Positions 8,492 to 18,224 of a stretch of 64,000 nucleotides of DNA are shown here, in pieces (the first letter of the stretch is position 1; each line of letters starts with the position of its first letter). Under the pieces are notes generated by a model, which had not been told where the DNA came from, made no database searches, and worked only from the letters and a program-made list of their open reading frames with translations. Location: contig CAZQAU010000005.1 in assembly GCA_964591375.1 (NCBI GenBank), forward strand, positions 8,180-72,179, written 5' to 3'. Both the position numbers and the translations under genes were made by a program. Source of the DNA: CAYYYG01 sp964591375. Lineage in GTDB: Bacteria > Patescibacteriota > Microgenomatia > UBA1406 > GWC2-37-13.

Positions 8492-11167
8492 TTAAACCAT
8501 GAAATACTTTGTTTTTTCGCGTTGTCTGAGACGGTTAAAAAATAAAGCACTGGCTTCGACAACATTGTTATAAAGAGAATCTCCTTCATTGAGTTTTTCC
8601 TTGGCACTGGTTATGTAATCGTCAGCTTTCATAATATCACCAAATTCGTTCAATTCTTCGAATCCGTCTTCTACATATTGCAGAGCGGTTCTGTATGCAT
8701 TCATGTAAGAACTTTTTTGTTTTTCCACATAGTTTTTCCCTTGTGCAGCCGTTATTTTGTCTTCTGCACCAACAAAATGATTGACATTGAAAAACGCTTC
8801 AAATTCGAGTGCTTTATTTACATGAGCACGGATATCTTCTTGTAATTTGTCTAATAAATTGTAAAGCACTTCAGTTTGATCCACTTCCAAGCATATGAAG
8901 GCGTTTCCTCCTTTGGTTGATTCTGGTTGATTACTTATGTTTGCACTTGATGGAGAGTTATTTTTAGCCGTCAATGTTTCTTCTTCAATTTCATAATCTT
9001 CCAGTAATTTTTTAAGAACCATCTTTGCCAAATTAATATGTCTTTCTGCATTGGTCAATGCTGATTTGTTCATAGTACTAACAATAGTTATATCCTGAAG
9101 CGAGTTCAGTCCTGCTCTGGCTTCATCCAAATGATGCTCGATTGTTGCTTGATAGGCAAGAACGTTTCCTACTGATCCTAATGCAATTTGGTTCAAATCC
9201 GGATCAGTATAAACCTTTTCAAACACGACCACAAATTTTTTTGTCATATCAGAAATCTTGTTTATTTCGTCAAATCCGGACTGCACAAGATTCTGTATGG
9301 TTCCTACATCAGTAATAACTTTAATTTCTGGCTTGATATCCAATTCAACAATACGAGCAAATTGCTTTTCGGCTTTCTTTGATTTGTTGTAAAGAGCAAC
9401 CACATTTTGGAAATATGTCACATATGAACTAATGGTGGACGGTGCCATTACTTTAACGTTTTTATACATCATTTCTGAATTGGAAATCGCTGCTCTTGTC
9501 TCGTCTATGTCAAATTTCAACTGGTCTTTTATTTGCATCAGTTGTTTGATTTCTTCAGAATCCATATTTTTTGAAACAGTGTTAAAGGTAGTTTGCTCCG
9601 ATTCTAAAATTTGCTCCATCTCCATAAAATGAGCCTGCATTCTAATAATATATGTTTTTGCAGCATCAATATACTGCTGTCTTTCAGGATCGTCACTGCG
9701 TTCATCCGGACTTTTTAAGGCTTTAGGCCATTTCGTATATCGGATTTGAGCAAGATTTATATCGATTGAAGCATGAATGTCGTTCAATTCCGTATTTTTT
9801 GAAGAAGCATCTTCGAAATTCTTGGGTTCTAATATTTTTTCGTATAAATCTTCCGCTTTTTTGTGCTGATCTGTAATCTCAAGAAGTTTGGTTCTAAATA
9901 CTTCCAAAAAGTTGGAAACTACCGCTTCATCTGCAAGAGTAAATGCTTCTACATATGAGGCATTGTCTGCTCTTTCTACCAACAGTTTAAAAAGAGTGTT
10001 TGCTTCAAAATATGTTAAGGTAATATCATCCAAAACTCCCAAGGCTTTTTCTTTCAAATTAACCAAGTCTTTTAATTGTTGTTTTGTATAGATGTATGCA
10101 GGCAACACTTTGAGTTTCAATTGAGGAGGAGATGATTCAGGTAATGAACTCGATGGATTTCCTGATTCAGAGGGAGTCTTGGTACTTTCTTCATACACCT
10201 TAAAAGCAGCAGGCGATACTCTAGGAGTAATTACTCTAAATGGAGACAATTCTATAATGTCTTTAAAAATTCCTTCCAGTGTTCCAATAACACCAGGATT
10301 TGCTTGCAATGCCTCGATGTGTTCTTTTGGCATAGGATTACGTTTGTAGTTGGTTTCTGCATAATAGCTTCCAGGTTTAAACTCTAAATATTCGTGGTCA
10401 ATAGCAATAAAATCTACTCCTAGCACTACATATTTGTCTCCAAATCGCGCAGTGTTAAACAGCTTTACATATCTGTCAAATAGAGTCTGTACTTCTTTGC
10501 CAAGTCCAACTCCACTAGCCACCTGTTGCCAGCGCAAAACTCTTCCTACAGATACAGTAGGCCTAGGTTTTGTGTTGCGAGCAAGTTCAATCAAATATGA
10601 GACCCCATTGACACGAACAACAATCCATCCAGTTGAATAATACACAGCTTTGTATTTGGCGGCTAAACGTACAAGATCAGTATCTTCAAAGACAGTCGAA
10701 GAAATTTGCTTAAAAGCATTTAAAAATATGTCCGTCAATCCCAAAAATGTTCTTGCAGCTATTGTAATCGGAGCAGTCACAATACTTGCAATGGTTTCTG
10801 GTACAGATGGAGTTGTCGGTGCAGAAGGAGTAGCTGGAGTAGAAACAGTGCTTGCAATTGTTGGCAAATTCGTTGCCGGAACCGTAGGCTTAGAAATTGC
10901 AGGAGGAATTACTTGAGGCGGTTGTTGATTTATCAATGTATTTAATACAGACAATGACGAATCATCTGAAGAAGATTCTGGGGTTGATTCATCAGAAGAC
11001 GATGGAGGAGTAGAATCTGCTGTAGCAGACTCTGGCTCACTCGAAATTTCTTGGGGCTGATCGTTTGAAGGAGTCTCGTTTAATATCTTTTCTGCCACAA
11101 ACAAATCAACTTCCTCTTCTTCGTCTTCATCTTCAGGTATTTTTGCAAACAACGGAACTTCTGCCAT
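8492..11167 (-). CDS. Large coiled-coil protein with acidic Pro/Ser-rich N-terminus, 891 aa
   Basis: Function unknown. Residues 1-130 are low complexity: acidic runs followed by Ser/Pro/Thr-rich sequence. About residues 130-320 form a mixed region with possible globular fold (SYLIELARNTKPRP, KYVVLGVDFIAIDHEY), and the rest is almost entirely helical and charged, probably coiled coil. No TM segment or catalytic motif is visible. Size and composition would suit a tegument or matrix-like virion protein, but that is inference. It follows the 729-residue gene on the same strand, which carries a similar acidic Pro/Ser-rich tail, so the two may be co-expressed virion components. Confidence 0.85.
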   Translation of the reverse strand: MAEVPLFAKIPEDEDEEEEVDLFVAEKILNETPSNDQPQEISSEPESATADSTPPSSSDESTPESSSDDSSLSVLNTLINQQPPQVIPPAISKPTVPATNLPTIASTVSTPATPSAPTTPSVPETIASIVTAPITIAARTFLGLTDIFLNAFKQISSTVFEDTDLVRLAAKYKAVYYSTGWIVVRVNGVSYLIELARNTKPRPTVSVGRVLRWQQVASGVGLGKEVQTLFDRYVKLFNTARFGDKYVVLGVDFIAIDHEYLEFKPGSYYAETNYKRNPMPKEHIEALQANPGVIGTLEGIFKDIIELSPFRVITPRVSPAAFKVYEESTKTPSESGNPSSSLPESSPPQLKLKVLPAYIYTKQQLKDLVNLKEKALGVLDDITLTYFEANTLFKLLVERADNASYVEAFTLADEAVVSNFLEVFRTKLLEITDQHKKAEDLYEKILEPKNFEDASSKNTELNDIHASIDINLAQIRYTKWPKALKSPDERSDDPERQQYIDAAKTYIIRMQAHFMEMEQILESEQTTFNTVSKNMDSEEIKQLMQIKDQLKFDIDETRAAISNSEMMYKNVKVMAPSTISSYVTYFQNVVALYNKSKKAEKQFARIVELDIKPEIKVITDVGTIQNLVQSGFDEINKISDMTKKFVVVFEKVYTDPDLNQIALGSVGNVLAYQATIEHHLDEARAGLNSLQDITIVSTMNKSALTNAERHINLAKMVLKKLLEDYEIEEETLTAKNNSPSSANISNQPESTKGGNAFICLEVDQTEVLYNLLDKLQEDIRAHVNKALEFEAFFNVNHFVGAEDKITAAQGKNYVEKQKSSYMNAYRTALQYVEDGFEELNEFGDIMKADDYITSAKEKLNEGDSLYNNVVEASALFFNRLRQREKTKYFMV

Positions 11168-11211
11168 GTATGGTAATCAATAAATTATTATCAAGGTTCC
11201 TTTTTTTGGTG

Positions 11212-13401
11212 TTATATATTATGTATTTTAGTTTTATAATTACCTTGTTTTTGAATATTTTTATTTATTTTTTCTAGGCTTTCTGGTGGAGTCTGTTCCG
11301 TCTCTGAAAAAGGTTTTGTGGCAACAAATGAAGGGGATGATTCAGGAGATATAGTTTCTATTAAGGGAGGAATATCTACGTCTGGCAATCCAGGAGATGG
11401 TGGCTCTTGGCTTATGCTTGGATTGGAAGATAAATCAAAAATAGAAGTGTTTTCAAATATTTCTTCTTCGTCGTTTTCTTGGTTCGCCAACTTTTCCAAA
11501 TCGGGTATAGAGATACTTGATTCAGCTGTGTTCGAAAATAAGAATTCTGCATCCGTATTTCCTTGGGTGTAATAATCAATATATTGTTGCCCATTTTCTT
11601 CAGTCAGTGTTTGTTTTGTAAGATTTAATATTTTTTCATATTCAGAAGCAAACGCAGGATTGTTCCATCTAAATTTGTTCAATACTGCAGTGTTGTCAAC
11701 GTGAAATAAAGATTCGGTGATACTTCTGGATTTGTATATTGGTGCTGATTTCATGAACATTTTTAATTCAAGAGAATTAATATCGGTTCCATATCCAGTG
11801 CTTTTTGGTATAAAATGCAGTTCAGATACATATTGTTTGATAAACTCATTGCTATCAGTGTATGTTTTTAAAGTATCATATGGTTCACTTATAGAATTGC
11901 CCAGCAATTTTGGTTGTACAGGGAAATAAAACAGTTTGTTTATCTCGGACTCAGAAAAGTTTAGCATTTCCTTGAATTTGATATCAGAATTATCAATTTC
12001 CAAAAACGCCGTTTTGATAGACAAAAATCTGTATAATCTAAGCAATGTAAGCCATGTGAATGTATTATATTCTGTGTTATTGTTTTGTATGATGTTCTGA
12101 GTAATGCCTCTTTGAAAATGTTTATCAAGAGGCTTCGATGCGTCTTTATCTGTTCTTCCAGTATACGGCTCAACGACATTATGTTGATAAAGCTCAATCA
12201 ACGGAATCCGATTTTTGGTCTGATATGATTTAATAGCTTTTGATAAGGTGTCTGGTATAATATAAGAAAATCTGGAGGTATTGTGCATCAAAATCATAAA
12301 TTTGAATATGGTTGAAATATAGTCCAGATTGTTTTCGGTCTTGTATCGTAATGCCTTGACGTTTCCTACTGCAGTAGGATTTGCAGTTTTTTTAACATAC
12401 AGAATTTTAGAAAATTGATTGTTTCCGTTACAAGCAAACGCAATGAGTGGATTGTATGCATAAGGATAATTTTTTGTTCTTGTAATGATATCATAAATTG
12501 TTAATCTATCTGTATCTAACGTATCACTTGTGCTTAGAAAGTAACGTAGAGCTCGAGTTTCTTTGTCGGACCATAATAACAATACTTGAATGTTAAATAT
12601 GTCTGTGATAAAATCCACACACAACGCAGGTACGGGATTCAAGTTGTTGAAAATGAGAAGTCTGGAAATATAGGACTTGAATGCATAATATAAATTTTCA
12701 TTGCTAGGAGTAGTATTAATGTAATCGGCAATGACTTCGGGAGAGGATACAAATACAAACTCTTTTTCAGCCACATTGAATTTAATAATTTGATCAAATA
12801 ATGTTCCTATTGATTTAGGAAGAGTTTTGCTCCATGTTTTGTTTACGTAACTAACCCAAACTTTTACTGATTGCGGTGTAAGGTTTTTGATAACTCCGAC
12901 CAAGTTTATAAATATATTGCCAATTTCTTCGGGAGTGATTTGTGTTTTGAAATTAGATTCAGAACGAACAAACGCTTTTTTGTTACTGACTCCATCGTAA
13001 ATCAGTATCATTCGTATAAAATCAATAATATTTGTAGTAGGAATCAAATCCCATTGAGGATAGTATTTATTGATTTTAGATCTAAGCGTCCTTATACTCA
13101 AAACACCTTTTTTGGTGATTGCTTCGGGCTTGACATCTTTGCTTTGTTGATACAAGTCCAAAACATGTGGATGGTATCCAATAGCTTCTATTAAAGAAAG
13201 TTTTTCATTCTTTTTCCAGTTTATATTGAGAATGGGCTGTAATTCTTCGAGCGAAACTGTGCGATTATCCAATTGTTCGTAAACGTTAGGATTCGTCTGT
13301 TTTGCTTTTTCTATTTCCTCAGGACTGGTATCATTGAGATATTTAGCAAATTTAGTATATTCAATATCCAAGTTTTTTATATCAATTGGTATTTCTTCCA
13401 T
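11212..13401 (-). CDS. Large unknown protein with acidic Pro/Ser-rich C-terminus, 729 aa
   Basis: Not recognised. The first roughly 600 residues look globular, mostly helical with aromatic-rich strands. From about residue 630 the chain becomes acidic and then Pro/Ser/Glu-rich low complexity. No TM segment, signal peptide or enzyme motif is visible. It is about the length of the herpesvirus portal protein, but I see no specific motif for that. It lies just upstream of, and on the same strand as, the 891-residue coiled-coil gene. Confidence 0.85.
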   Translation of the reverse strand: MEEIPIDIKNLDIEYTKFAKYLNDTSPEEIEKAKQTNPNVYEQLDNRTVSLEELQPILNINWKKNEKLSLIEAIGYHPHVLDLYQQSKDVKPEAITKKGVLSIRTLRSKINKYYPQWDLIPTTNIIDFIRMILIYDGVSNKKAFVRSESNFKTQITPEEIGNIFINLVGVIKNLTPQSVKVWVSYVNKTWSKTLPKSIGTLFDQIIKFNVAEKEFVFVSSPEVIADYINTTPSNENLYYAFKSYISRLLIFNNLNPVPALCVDFITDIFNIQVLLLWSDKETRALRYFLSTSDTLDTDRLTIYDIITRTKNYPYAYNPLIAFACNGNNQFSKILYVKKTANPTAVGNVKALRYKTENNLDYISTIFKFMILMHNTSRFSYIIPDTLSKAIKSYQTKNRIPLIELYQHNVVEPYTGRTDKDASKPLDKHFQRGITQNIIQNNNTEYNTFTWLTLLRLYRFLSIKTAFLEIDNSDIKFKEMLNFSESEINKLFYFPVQPKLLGNSISEPYDTLKTYTDSNEFIKQYVSELHFIPKSTGYGTDINSLELKMFMKSAPIYKSRSITESLFHVDNTAVLNKFRWNNPAFASEYEKILNLTKQTLTEENGQQYIDYYTQGNTDAEFLFSNTAESSISIPDLEKLANQENDEEEIFENTSIFDLSSNPSISQEPPSPGLPDVDIPPLIETISPESSPSFVATKPFSETEQTPPESLEKINKNIQKQGNYKTKIHNI

Positions 13402-13531
13402 AGTTTTTGATAAAAAGTATTTTGTAAAAATATTTTGATTATAAAAAAATGTACATTGTTTTTACTATTTAAAATAAAACTAGTTTTTTTGGTAAAAACA
13501 AAGCCGTAAATATTTGGCAATTAAAAATAAG

Positions 13532-14572
13532 ATGGAGGCACTTGGCAAAATAAAAACTGTCGCATACAAAACAATTGCTGTTTTTATTATATTATTTTGG
13601 ATTCTGGGACGTTGGATTTTTAGGCCGGTATTCAAATACAATACTATTACATTTTTTAAACATTTTTCATTATATTTGGTCTGTCGAAAAAACAAAACAA
13701 TAGATGAATGGTGGGGAATATTTTGGTTAAACTGGGAAAAGTTAAAAGGAGATTTGAAGTATAGTGGCAAACGCATTGCTATACTAGTATTTGTTATTGG
13801 TGCAATATATATTGTTGTCCAAATAGGAATGCATTGGGTTATTTATCCATTATTATATACAACAAAATACCACGTGTTTGTTGCGCCCAAAATGGAGATT
13901 GTCTTGTTTGAAAACGAAAACGAACTATCTCATGTGATGGGATGCAGTTGTGTTCCTTTGGATTCCATAGAAACCAAAAAAGGCATACTTACGTTCCACG
14001 AAAAAAACATTGTATTCAATCTTGACAATATTATGTATGTTCAAGAGAAATTGATTCAGCGGTTTGAGAACAAGGTGTCTTTTGTGACTCCAAAAATGTG
14101 GAAACCACTAGATGAATCAGATAGGGACTTGTTACATGACATAGAATTTAATCCGTGTATTTTGTCAGTCAAAAAACCAAGTGGAGATATTATTCATTTA
14201 ATAAATCCATTGATAGTTCATGACAAGGAACTGGTGGAACAAAAACAAGTGGCAGAACCGAGTGCGATATTTGCATATGCAAATGCTATTAAAACGAATA
14301 GATTTACTAAGATCAAACTAAGGGCTATGGAATACAGACATAAAATGATTGATTTATGGGAAATTACGGATTTTAAGATGGCCGTACTCATTCAACACGC
14401 CTTGGACATTATGAGCGGTAGTATAGTAAACAAACTAGTTCCAATCAATGCCAATAAAACAGAGGAGAAAGTTGTTACAGATGCAAGTCCTGGTTACAAA
14501 CGCACATTTATTGTGCAAGAAACCAATGGAAAAGGAGAAATTGTTTACACTAAAGGAAAACTCGAACTTTAA
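13532..14572 (+). CDS. Membrane protein with two N-terminal TM segments, 346 aa
   Basis: Unknown function. Starting at the ATG at 13532 (MEALGKIK), there is one hydrophobic segment at about residues 8-28 and another at about 78-105, separated by a basic/aromatic loop. The remaining 240 residues are soluble and contain a CSCVP motif soon after the second TM. The topology suggests a loop on one face and a large C-terminal domain on the other side of the membrane. The stop codon overlaps the stop of the convergent gene 14569-15663. Confidence 0.75.
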   Translation: MEALGKIKTVAYKTIAVFIILFWILGRWIFRPVFKYNTITFFKHFSLYLVCRKNKTIDEWWGIFWLNWEKLKGDLKYSGKRIAILVFVIGAIYIVVQIGMHWVIYPLLYTTKYHVFVAPKMEIVLFENENELSHVMGCSCVPLDSIETKKGILTFHEKNIVFNLDNIMYVQEKLIQRFENKVSFVTPKMWKPLDESDRDLLHDIEFNPCILSVKKPSGDIIHLINPLIVHDKELVEQKQVAEPSAIFAYANAIKTNRFTKIKLRAMEYRHKMIDLWEITDFKMAVLIQHALDIMSGSIVNKLVPINANKTEEKVVTDASPGYKRTFIVQETNGKGEIVYTKGKLEL

Positions 14573-15663
14573 AGTTCGTATTTATTCATTATTTGTTGCA
14601 ATAAAATGTATATTTTTTTCAAGTACTCGACAAGCCAAGAATACTTTTGTTCATCTATAAACGCAATGTCTCCAATTGACCCGTCTTCTTCTATGTTAAA
14701 GCGTTTTTTACATTGTTCTATATTCAATTTTGTTCTTTTTCTAACAACATCATAAAAATAACTATCCACATTTTGCCCATATTTATCATACAGTATTTTT
14801 GGATCAAGAACAAATCCATTTGAAGTAAATGCATGTTGTCGTTCATAAGGAGTTTCTAGTGATCGAATGTTCATCGAAGCACATGATGCATAACCTTCTA
14901 TATATGACTTCCTTAATGCTTCATAACTACTGGATGCAATGCATATCAGAAAATCTGCAAACATAGCTTCTATAGGTCTTTCTTTTGCCAATGTGTACCA
15001 TTTCGATTGTATGTTTTGTTCGCTGTTTTCGTATATGCTTTTGATACGAGTGTTTAACAAAAATGTTGTAACAAACGAATTGATGCGAGGTGGTTTTTGG
15101 TATTCATCAAATAAAAGCAATTGTATTGTGCTCTTGATTTCTTGTACAGGTGCGTCCACGTCCATATCATAATCTATTGATTGCGGGACGTTATGATTTA
15201 ATGCATGTATTTCATTCAGTTTTGTATATAAATAGTTCATTCTTATGGATTTGTATTCTTCTGTTAATTTGGTATTGGAAATCAGTGTTCCAAATGGTAC
15301 AATGTGTCCAAATAACAAAGCAGGGTCGTCTTGTCTGATTGCACCAAGAATAGACAATGACCTGTCATGGTTTTTTATATACAGTATCATTATCCCATTT
15401 GTAAATGTTATTTTTGATGTGGGTATAAAGACGGAACACATCTTCTTGGTTTGCGACTTGATTTTGTAGTTTGTGATGCATAGTATGTTACATATCTGAT
15501 CTGTTATAGTTTGTTTTGTTTTGGACACCAACAATTTCCAAAAGTTTTCCATCTGAAGCTCTTCGTCAACAATATCTATATTCTTGTATGTGACAAATCC
15601 CAAATCGTTGATGCACATAATATCATTTGTCAATGGAGTAGCATATCTTTTTCTCTTCAACAT
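14569..15663 (-). CDS. Unknown protein, 364 aa
   Basis: Not recognised. The N-terminus is basic (MLKRKRY) and the rest appears globular, with alternating strands and helices and a helical C-terminus. Candidate landmarks are an acidic patch near residue 170 (DYDMDVDAP) and a Cys/Ala/Ser-rich stretch near residue 250. There is no membrane segment. It converges on the two-TM protein gene with TTAA serving both stop codons. Confidence 0.75.
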   Translation of the reverse strand: MLKRKRYATPLTNDIMCINDLGFVTYKNIDIVDEELQMENFWKLLVSKTKQTITDQICNILCITNYKIKSQTKKMCSVFIPTSKITFTNGIMILYIKNHDRSLSILGAIRQDDPALLFGHIVPFGTLISNTKLTEEYKSIRMNYLYTKLNEIHALNHNVPQSIDYDMDVDAPVQEIKSTIQLLLFDEYQKPPRINSFVTTFLLNTRIKSIYENSEQNIQSKWYTLAKERPIEAMFADFLICIASSSYEALRKSYIEGYASCASMNIRSLETPYERQHAFTSNGFVLDPKILYDKYGQNVDSYFYDVVRKRTKLNIEQCKKRFNIEEDGSIGDIAFIDEQKYSWLVEYLKKIYILLQQIMNKYEL

Positions 15664-15804
15664 AACCCACTTTTTATGCGTAAAAATATTTGATATTTTC
15701 GCTATATTTTTATATTGTTAAAAATTTGTTTCCGCTTACAAAGAAGTTTTTCAAAACCGACATAATTTATTATTATAATTTTCAATTTTTTTCACAAATC
15801 GACA

Positions 15805-16530
15805 ATGAGCACTTTACCTTTAGTTGCAAGGAATCCTGATGGGACAGCGGCATATCGAAGCAATGGCAAATCGTTTTCACTTGCACTTTTAGGCAAGAAT
15901 GCGAATGTGGTCAAAAGCGGATCACCGAAAGCAAAATCATCATACAAATACCAGAATCCACAGGAAATACAAACAAGTGACAAAATCAAACAAATGCAGA
16001 GCAGACAACCACAAAATCAAATGAACAGAATTGCAGGACACACTCCTCACACACCAGCACCCAATCCAGTGCCAATTTTTACCGGAAACACATCGTCCTT
16101 TATTACAGTGATAAAATCAAAACAACCAGATTCCCATGATCATCCCAATATGTTTGAGATTGATTTGTCAACATTTCCCAAAGAAAAACTAACTACATAT
16201 AACGGAGTGAAAAGCATATACGAAGCCATTCAAACAGAAACAGAGTTAATAGGACCACAGATCGCAAAAGAAACACATAATGGTTGGTTCAAAGACACTT
16301 TGATAGTACCAGTTCGCATCGACAATGATTTGAAAGTATTTGATAGATTTATGGAATTGAGTCGTATGGTTATGCTTGACAATGCCGACTCAGGATGGAG
16401 ATATCCTTATTCTAATAAAGGAACAAAGAACGAAGGAAAGCTGCCAGAATTGTATGATGATCCCATGAATAGCAGTATGTATTTCAGAAAGGTCTATTTT
16501 AATGGAGACCCATATAAGTTTTCAGCTTGA
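15805..16530 (+). CDS. Unknown protein, 241 aa, disordered N-terminal half
   Basis: Function unknown. Residues 1-95 are Gln/Asn/Pro/Lys-rich and probably disordered. Residues 100-241 look like a compact alpha/beta domain (KDTLIVPVRIDNDLKVF near residue 170) with a Tyr/Asn-rich C-terminus. It is divergent from 14569-15663 across an AT-rich 140-base promoter region. Confidence 0.7.
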   Translation: MSTLPLVARNPDGTAAYRSNGKSFSLALLGKNANVVKSGSPKAKSSYKYQNPQEIQTSDKIKQMQSRQPQNQMNRIAGHTPHTPAPNPVPIFTGNTSSFITVIKSKQPDSHDHPNMFEIDLSTFPKEKLTTYNGVKSIYEAIQTETELIGPQIAKETHNGWFKDTLIVPVRIDNDLKVFDRFMELSRMVMLDNADSGWRYPYSNKGTKNEGKLPELYDDPMNSSMYFRKVYFNGDPYKFSA

Positions 16531-16610
16531 GTGTTTTATTTTTTGATGTTTTCAAAATGTTTGGGGTATATGTATCAAATCGTATAAATGATTATAATAA
16601 AGAAGTAAAA

Positions 16611-16820
16611 ATGTCATTCAAGTTTTTTTCTAACAAACCACAATATACATTTTCTTCTGATGTTACCAAAAACTCTCAAACTTGTGAAAAGTGCAAATCA
16701 ATGTCTTTTGAAACCGAATATGTGAAATGTCAAGAGCCTATAAGCAAAACGATGTTTTGGGTCTGCACAAAAGCGATTTTTCCTGGAAGTTACTGTGGTC
16801 ATACAAATGCATTTAAATGA
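16611..16820 (+). CDS. Small putative zinc-ribbon protein, 69 aa
   Basis: The 69-residue product has CEKCKS near residue 23 and, after a strand, WVCTKA and YCGHTNAF, a Cys2 plus Cys/Cys-His arrangement like a zinc ribbon. The spacing is loosely reminiscent of TFIIS/RPB9-type ribbons, but the acidic DE catalytic hairpin of TFIIS is absent. The in-frame region upstream of the ATG at 16611 contains a TATA-like stretch, so the short start is preferred. A role in transcription is only a suggestion. Confidence 0.5.
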   Translation: MSFKFFSNKPQYTFSSDVTKNSQTCEKCKSMSFETEYVKCQEPISKTMFWVCTKAIFPGSYCGHTNAFK

Positions 16821-16945
16821 AAGTATTTGTTTCAATAAGATCTGATTTTCAAAAAAAGTTTTTTGTATTTTTATAAATTAAATAATCTTTGCACTAAACT
16901 ATATTGATACATAACATAAAATTAAGCCAAGACATTTTTTTAAAT

Positions 16946-18109
16946 ATGGGTGCAACTAAATATTGGGGATTTAGTCCATTATTTGATTGCATTTCAACAA
17001 CCACTATTGTGAGCAAATGGTCATTTGCAAACCTGTTCAGCGTTTTTAAAGCGACTATTACATGGATATGGATTTTTTTAATTTACTGTTGGGAAATATT
17101 TATTTTGGCAGAAGAGCCATACTACAAAGGAGAAGAATTATTAATTCATGATGGAGACGGAGTGACTACAGCAATAGTGTTAACAAACAAGCCAGGGTTG
17201 CTGAAAAGATTAAAACCTGGACAAACCCCATATTTAGTTAGCAAACACAAATCACAGAAAGAACAATTGGCAAATTTGAAACAACAAAAAATAGAATATC
17301 CTGTTTGGACGCCTGCTAGATGGGGTCGATTTAGTATCGATGTTGGCTGGTGTTTTGTATTATGGATAGGAACGGGCGTTCGTATTATAATGGATGATGG
17401 CCATTTTTTTATGTATTATACCAATTGGACATGGATATTCAATTTGATTTTCTACTCCATTGATTTTATAGGATTCATTGACTTTACAAACCAGGTGCAT
17501 TTCTACAATATATACATTGTACTATGGATGTTTGTTGCGCAAGTATCTGTAGTGTTTTGGGAGGTCAATTTCATTTTATATGAAGCACCTCAATTAATGA
17601 CAGCCGAAGCCGATAAATATGGCTGGGGAGCTGTGATTGTAGGCGAAAAGCTTGTACATACTTTTCCTTATATTATTCTATTGTTTTGGCTATGGTGCAC
17701 TTTCCCTGAGATCATAAGTGTTTTAAATACTTTTCCATGGATCAAGGGACGCAAAATGCGGTTTATTGGATATGTTGTAATGAACTATGCGTTTGCACAT
17801 ATGCCATTCTTGATATATATGGCCAATTTCGATTTCCAGGCTGTGTATCAAGTTACATATCCGTTTTGGTTTGGAGTCATTATGACAGAAATGCTGTTTT
17901 TGTTATTGGTTGTTTTGCCACTTCTTGTATTATCTCCTATGCTCGCAAGACTAAGGAAAAATGCTTACAAACCGATACGAACAGCCAATCGGTTTAGGAC
18001 ATATCCGATCAGTGTAAAAAAGCAGCGAGTCAAACGCCCACACGTTGTATTTGATGTACAGTCTCCACAACCAATCGAAGGAAAAATCGAGCCTAATGAA
18101 AAACCATAG
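16946..18109 (+). CDS. Polytopic (about 7 TM) membrane protein, 387 aa
   Basis: At least seven hydrophobic, Trp/Phe-rich segments are visible, the first around residues 22-48 and the last around 310-335, with a soluble basic loop between TM1 and TM2 and a basic C-terminal tail (KKQRVKRP). No transporter or channel signature is recognised. The start is the ATG at 16946; upstream in-frame codons fall in AT-rich leader. The seven segments make a receptor-like topology possible, but it shows no similarity to the other 7TM protein at 4565-6277. Confidence 0.75.
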   Translation: MGATKYWGFSPLFDCISTTTIVSKWSFANLFSVFKATITWIWIFLIYCWEIFILAEEPYYKGEELLIHDGDGVTTAIVLTNKPGLLKRLKPGQTPYLVSKHKSQKEQLANLKQQKIEYPVWTPARWGRFSIDVGWCFVLWIGTGVRIIMDDGHFFMYYTNWTWIFNLIFYSIDFIGFIDFTNQVHFYNIYIVLWMFVAQVSVVFWEVNFILYEAPQLMTAEADKYGWGAVIVGEKLVHTFPYIILLFWLWCTFPEIISVLNTFPWIKGRKMRFIGYVVMNYAFAHMPFLIYMANFDFQAVYQVTYPFWFGVIMTEMLFLLLVVLPLLVLSPMLARLRKNAYKPIRTANRFRTYPISVKKQRVKRPHVVFDVQSPQPIEGKIEPNEKP

Positions 18110-18224
18110 TTCATATATATTACTGTATGTGTTTCATTTTCCCCAAAAAATGTATGTTTTAGTTTATTAATAAATTTTTTGAAGTCAAAAAGTCAGTTTC
18201 CATTTTTTTGCAACTGCAAACAAA

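Noticed and set aside
16527..16820. Longer 97-residue version of the zinc-ribbon protein
   Set aside because: The extra N-terminal codons cover a TATA-like stretch and overlap the previous gene; the ATG at 16611 is a better start.
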